The notes under the pieces were generated by a model, which was not told the origin of the DNA, searched no databases, and saw only the letters and a program-made list of their open reading frames with translations. This document shows, piece by piece, positions 6,324-9,712 of a stretch of 9,712 nucleotides of DNA. The translations under genes were made by a program, and so were the position numbers. Positions within the stretch are counted from its first letter, which is position 1. The number at the start of each line of letters is the position of its first letter. The DNA comes from REBR01 sp033721915 (GTDB lineage: Bacteria > Pseudomonadota > Gammaproteobacteria > Pseudomonadales > Oleiphilaceae): NCBI GenBank assembly GCA_033721915.1, contig JAWWAC010000085.1, forward strand, positions 1-9,712, read 5' to 3'.

Positions 6324-7994
6324 ATGAGTACAAGCAGCCTGCCGGCCACATCACGGGCGCAACAGAGCCGCCTGTTCCGCATCTACAACAGCTATCGCCT
6401 GCTGGTCAGCCTGATGCTGGTGGCGCTGATGTTTACGGACCTGGACATGCTGCCACTGGGCTACCTCCACGAGGGCCGCTTCCAGGCGGTGACACTGAGC
6501 TACCTGGCCCTCAACATCTTTGTGGCCACACTGTTGATGGGTGGCTACCGCCCGGCGGACTGGCACATCGGCCTGTCGTTGCTGCTGGACATACTGATAC
6601 TGCACCTGATGGTGTTTCTCAGCGGTGGCCTGGACAGCGGCATCACCAACCTGGTGATCATCACGGTGGCGGCCGGCAATATTCTCGCCCCGGGGCGCAT
6701 GGGTTTTTTCTATGCCGCACTGGCCAGCCTGTCCACACTGGGGCTGGCGGGGTGGATGGTACTGAGCGGACTGGATGGCGCCGAAAGCATCGTCCGTGCC
6801 GGCTTTCTGGGGCTGATCTATTTTGCCGCCGCCTTTGTGCTGCAGAATATCAGCCGGCGACTGGTGCGCAGCGAGGCACTGGCGCAGGACCGGGCCCGCA
6901 GCATTGCCGAGCTGGAACAGCTTAATCACCAGATCATACAGCGCATGCGCACCGGCATCCTGGTGGCCCGTCACAACGGCGACATCCGCCTGGCCAATGC
7001 CGCGGCCACGGAGCTGCTTCAGGGCAAGGAGGCGGACCATCCACCCCCTGCCCACCTGCCACAGCCGCTGAAGCTGCGTCTGGAGCAGTGGCTCAACGCC
7101 CCCAACGAACAGCAGCCCCCCTTCCAGGCCGGGGACACCACCCCCAGTGTACAGGCCAATTTCACCCGTCTGGACGACAGCGCCAGTGATTCCATCCTGA
7201 TTTTCCTGGAGGACACCGGCAAGGTGCTGCAGCAGGCACAGCAGATCAAGCTGGCCTCACTGGGGCGGCTGACCGCCGGTATTGCCCACGAGATACGCAA
7301 CCCACTGGGGGCCATCAGCCACGCCGCCCAGCTGCTGGCGGAATCCCCCGCACTGGACAGCGGTGACCGGCGCATGACCGATATCATCCAGCGCCACAGC
7401 CAGCGGGTAAACGCCATTGTGGAGAACGTGCTGGAACTCTCAAGGCGACGACTGGCCACCATGGAGCTGCTGGATGTGGGGAATTGGCTGGAGAGGATTA
7501 TTGCCGAGTACCGGGAATGCCGCGGCCGGGACTGTCGTATTGAACTGGATATCCGGCAGCAACCGGCCAAGGCCCGGTTCGACCCCTCACAACTGCATCA
7601 GGTACTGACCAACCTGATGGACAATGGGTTACGCTACAGTGAAAAACGCACCGGCCAGGCCAGCCTGACACTGCGGTGTGGCCTAAGCAGCGACCGGCAG
7701 CGGGCCTACATCGACGTGATTGACCAGGGGCCCGGGCTGACGGCGGAACACCGCCAGACACTGTTCGACCCGTTTTTCACCACCGAGCCCGGTGGCACCG
7801 GACTGGGGCTCTACCTGGCCCGTGAGCTGTGCGAGGCCAACCAGTCGCAACTGACACTGATGGACAGCCGTGCCGGGCAATGCTGTTTCAGAATCAGCTT
7901 TTCCCACCCGGAGAAGCGCAGCCAGCCACTGGCCGATGCGCTCCCCGGTGAGGGCCATGACGCGGCCGCCGAGACAACAGGAAAGACCCCATGA
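6324..7994 (+). CDS. pilS: Type IV pilus sensor histidine kinase PilS
   Basis: 556 residues (P. aeruginosa PilS is about 530). Inner-membrane kinase that senses pilin levels and phosphorylates PilR to drive sigma-54-dependent pilA transcription in Pseudomonas. The N-terminus has about six hydrophobic segments (roughly 22-40, 53-73, 80-100, 105-122, 126-148, 157-175), including the PilS-like FLSGGLDSGITNLV. A PAS-like region follows (about 200-300). The HisKA domain has AHEIRNPL with phospho-acceptor His322. The HATPase domain has the N box LTNLMDNGLRYS, G1 DQGPGL, F box FDPFFTT and G2 GTGLGL. A hydrophilic tail of about 27 residues ends the protein. The open frame extends upstream to a TTG at 6237, but the ATG at 6324 (MSTSSLP) is preferred: GGAG lies 4 nt upstream and the extension is not kinase-like. 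The stop overlaps the pilR start as ATGA, so translation is probably coupled. Confidence 0.92.
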   Translation: MSTSSLPATSRAQQSRLFRIYNSYRLLVSLMLVALMFTDLDMLPLGYLHEGRFQAVTLSYLALNIFVATLLMGGYRPADWHIGLSLLLDILILHLMVFLSGGLDSGITNLVIITVAAGNILAPGRMGFFYAALASLSTLGLAGWMVLSGLDGAESIVRAGFLGLIYFAAAFVLQNISRRLVRSEALAQDRARSIAELEQLNHQIIQRMRTGILVARHNGDIRLANAAATELLQGKEADHPPPAHLPQPLKLRLEQWLNAPNEQQPPFQAGDTTPSVQANFTRLDDSASDSILIFLEDTGKVLQQAQQIKLASLGRLTAGIAHEIRNPLGAISHAAQLLAESPALDSGDRRMTDIIQRHSQRVNAIVENVLELSRRRLATMELLDVGNWLERIIAEYRECRGRDCRIELDIRQQPAKARFDPSQLHQVLTNLMDNGLRYSEKRTGQASLTLRCGLSSDRQRAYIDVIDQGPGLTAEHRQTLFDPFFTTEPGGTGLGLYLARELCEANQSQLTLMDSRAGQCCFRISFSHPEKRSQPLADALPGEGHDAAAETTGKTP

Positions 7995-9349
7995 CAGAAC
8001 CCGCCGTACTGGTGATTGATGACGAACCGGATATCCGCGACCTGCTGGCCATCACACTGGGGCGCATGGACATCCGTTGCGTGACTGCCGCCAATCTCAG
8101 TGAGGCCTATCAGCTGCTGGAACGCCGGCGCTTCCAGCTGTGCCTGACGGACCTGAACCTGCCCGACGGCAGCGGCATCGAGCTGGTGCAGTGGATACAG
8201 CAACACTGCCCCGGCGTCCCGGTGGCGGTCATCACCGCCTACGGCAGCATGGAGACCGCCATTGATGCCCTCAAGGCCGGCGCCTTTGATTTTGTCTCCA
8301 AGCCCATCGAACTGCCCCGCCTGCGGGAGCTGGTCACCAGCGCCATGCGACTGCCAGAGGTGGAAGAGCACGCTGAGACGCCGCCACAGCAACAGCTGAT
8401 ACTGGGCGAGTCCAGCGCCATGGACAAGCTGCGCAGGCAGGCACTGAAAGTCTCACGCAGCCAGGCACCGGTGTACATCAGCGGCGAGTCCGGCAGCGGC
8501 AAGGAGCTGGTGGCACGGATGATTCACCAGCAGGGACCCCGCCGTGACGGCCCCTTTATCCCGGTCAACTGCGGTGCCATTCCGGCGGAGCTGATGGAAA
8601 GCGAGTTCTTCGGCCACCGCAAGGGCAGCTTTACCGGGGCCAGTGAACACAAGGAGGGGCTTTTCACCGCGGCCCGCCAGGGCACCCTGTTTCTGGATGA
8701 GGTGGCGGATCTGCCACTGACCATGCAGGTGAAGCTGCTGAGGGCCATTCAGGAGAAAGCCGTGCGCCCCGTGGGCGGCGCCGAGGAGGTGCCGGTGGAT
8801 GTGCGCATTCTCAGCGCCACCCACAAGGACCTGCCCCGGCTGGTGGAAGAGGGCCTGTTCCGACAGGACCTGTACTACCGCATCAATGTCATCGAGTTGC
8901 GGGTACCCCCACTGCGGGAAAGGGCCGGTGATATTCCGCTGCTGGCTGGACACATACTGGCCCGCATCCGTCACGGCGTGGACGACCGGGTGGAGCTGAG
9001 CAGCGGCGCCATGGACAAGCTGGCGGGATACAGCTTCCCGGGCAATGTCCGTGAGCTGGAAAATGTCCTGGAGCGGGCCTTCACCCTCTGTGACGGGCCG
9101 CTGATCGAGGCGGACGACCTGCAACTGGGGCAGCCCGGAGGCAGCAGCGGGAGCGCCCCCGGCGCCAACGGCAGCGTTATCCCCCCCCAGGACGGGGTGG
9201 ACCTGGAGCATTACCTGGAGCGCATTGAGCGCCAGACCATTGAGCAGGCCCTTGAGGCCAGCCGCTGGAACAAGACCGCCGCCGCCAAGCGACTCGGTAT
9301 TAGCTTCAGGGCACTGCGTTACCGTCTGAAGAAACTGGACATGGAGTAA
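7991..9349 (+). CDS. pilR: Sigma-54-dependent response regulator PilR
   Basis: 452 residues, typical of NtrC-family activators. It activates sigma-54 RNA polymerase at pilin promoters after phosphorylation by PilS. The receiver domain (1 to about 120) has Asp10, Asp11, phospho-acceptor Asp54, Thr82 and Lys104. The central AAA+ domain (about 137-370) has Walker A GESGSGKE (165-172), the sigma-54-contacting loop GSFTGA (212-217), Walker B GTLFLDE (231-237), then LFRQDLYYRINVIELRVPPLRER and the FPGNVRELENVLERA segment. The GSFTGA variant of GAFTGA is also the form I recall in known PilR proteins. A Gly/Ser/Pro-rich linker (about 383-403) leads to a Fis-type helix-turn-helix at the C-terminus (WNKTAAAKRLGISFRALRYR). 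It overlaps pilS by 4 nt and is followed by a minor pilin gene, which makes PilR much more likely than other NtrC-family members. Confidence 0.95.
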   Translation: MTEPAVLVIDDEPDIRDLLAITLGRMDIRCVTAANLSEAYQLLERRRFQLCLTDLNLPDGSGIELVQWIQQHCPGVPVAVITAYGSMETAIDALKAGAFDFVSKPIELPRLRELVTSAMRLPEVEEHAETPPQQQLILGESSAMDKLRRQALKVSRSQAPVYISGESGSGKELVARMIHQQGPRRDGPFIPVNCGAIPAELMESEFFGHRKGSFTGASEHKEGLFTAARQGTLFLDEVADLPLTMQVKLLRAIQEKAVRPVGGAEEVPVDVRILSATHKDLPRLVEEGLFRQDLYYRINVIELRVPPLRERAGDIPLLAGHILARIRHGVDDRVELSSGAMDKLAGYSFPGNVRELENVLERAFTLCDGPLIEADDLQLGQPGGSSGSAPGANGSVIPPQDGVDLEHYLERIERQTIEQALEASRWNKTAAAKRLGISFRALRYRLKKLDME

Positions 9350-9447
9350 AGGCGCCTCTGGTAAAGCCCCGGTCTGTGAACCGTCCCGCGGCATCCCCGT
9401 CTGGCCCGGGTTTATAGTACCCGCAAAGCACAGACACGAGTTCAGGG
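9350..9447 (+). promoter_or_regulatory. Gap between pilR and fimT with an inverted repeat around a -10-like box
   Basis: 98 bp without a gene. CGGGT (9407-9411) and ACCCG (9419-9423) form a perfect 5-bp inverted repeat separated by TTATAGT; the TATAGT inside (9413-9418) resembles a -10 box (5 of 6). The hexamer 17 nt upstream (GGCATC) is not a credible -35. A small CGGT/ACCG hairpin lies near 9370-9383 without a T-run, so no terminator for pilR is evident. This may be a promoter or operator for the minor-pilin operon, but the evidence is thin. Confidence 0.25.
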
Positions 9448-9712
9448 ATGAACCACCACGGAGCCGGCCGTGTCCGCCAGGGAGGGCTGACGCTGCTGGA
9501 ATTGCTGATCACACTGATTCTCATGGTGCTGCTGCTCGCTCTGGCCGGCCCGTCGATTCAGGCGCTGCGCGAGAGCAGCGAGCGGCGCAGCGCCCTGCTG
9601 GCCGTCTACCAGGGACTGCAGTTTGCCCGCCAGGAGGCGGTGCGGCGCAACAGCAGCGTCACACTCTGCCCGCTGGATGAACAACAGCGCTGCCACGGTG
9701 ACTGGAACCAGC
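9448..9712 (+). CDS. fimT: FimT/GspH-type minor pseudopilin, N-terminal part only
   Basis: 88 codons are present and the frame runs off the right edge. A short basic leader (MNHHGAGRVRQGG) precedes LTLLELL and a hydrophobic helix (about 14-34), the class III (type IV prepilin) signal. PilD-type peptidase should cleave after Gly13, giving mature Leu1 and the conserved Glu5. The following LQFARQEAVRRNSSVTLCPL is the typical start of the GspH/FimT globular domain. In-frame stop TAG at 9415 and no other start codon in between fix the ATG at 9448; the ribosome site is weak (GAG about 7 nt upstream). By analogy with P. aeruginosa this opens a minor-pilin operon (fimT, fimU, pilV, pilW, pilX, pilY1, pilE). 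It could instead be FimU or another GspH-like pseudopilin; the missing C-terminus prevents a decision. Confidence 0.78.
   Translation, partial: MNHHGAGRVRQGGLTLLELLITLILMVLLLALAGPSIQALRESSERRSALLAVYQGLQFARQEAVRRNSSVTLCPLDEQQRCHGDWNQ

Noticed and set aside
8453..9394. 313-residue minus-strand open frame opposite pilR
   Set aside because: Mirrors the pilR coding sequence; composition is that of a shadow frame and no start signal or motif supports it.
9401..9417. Possible sigma-54 promoter before fimT (CTGGCCCGG resembling a -24 element)
   Set aside because: The -24 half fits well, but the -12 half lacks the essential GC dinucleotide, so it does not qualify.
1..9712. Mobile elements, CRISPR arrays, tRNA/rRNA genes, defence or secondary-metabolite systems
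   Set aside because: No transposase, integrase, direct-repeat array, cloverleaf sequence or unfamiliar gene cluster was seen; every gene belongs to a known core or pilus family.

Overview
This is an ordinary chromosomal core segment from a high-GC gammaproteobacterium (GC judged by eye at roughly 60-65%). The gene order clpB - pgeF - rluD on the minus strand, divergent from bamD, is the classic gammaproteobacterial block seen in E. coli. Following bamD with pilS, pilR and a FimT-like minor pilin gene recalls the Pseudomonas aeruginosa arrangement (clpB, PA4543, rluD, comL, pilS, pilR, then fimT/fimU). Protein similarity by eye also fits Pseudomonas-like or related halophilic/marine Gammaproteobacteria. 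I cannot name the genus.

Layout: bases 1-3582 hold three minus-strand genes: the disaggregase ClpB (C-terminal part cut off by the left edge), the laccase-domain protein PgeF, and the 23S rRNA pseudouridine synthase RluD. rluD and pgeF overlap. clpB sits 109 bp downstream of pgeF and has its own very good sigma-32-type heat-shock promoter. Bases 3583-3690 are a divergent promoter region leading right into bamD (outer-membrane assembly lipoprotein). bamD converges on nadE (two-domain glutamine-dependent NAD+ synthetase, minus strand), with a GC-rich hairpin between them. Bases 6211-6323 are a second divergent region, with a perfect TATAAT box for nadE. From 6324 rightward run pilS and pilR, overlapping by 4 nt, which encode the sensor kinase and sigma-54 activator of type IV pilin transcription. 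After a 98-bp gap comes the start of a GspH/FimT-type minor pseudopilin gene, cut off by the right edge.

How the genes work together: the left part is protein quality control, cell-envelope maintenance and ribosome maturation. The right part is the start of a type IV pilus regulatory and minor-pilin cluster. nadE is metabolically unrelated and separates the two blocks. I found no mobile element, CRISPR array, tRNA/rRNA gene or defence system, and no evidence of a new biological system. The points worth a second look are regulatory and compositional: the heat-shock promoter, the hairpins, the nadE placement and an over-represented pentamer.
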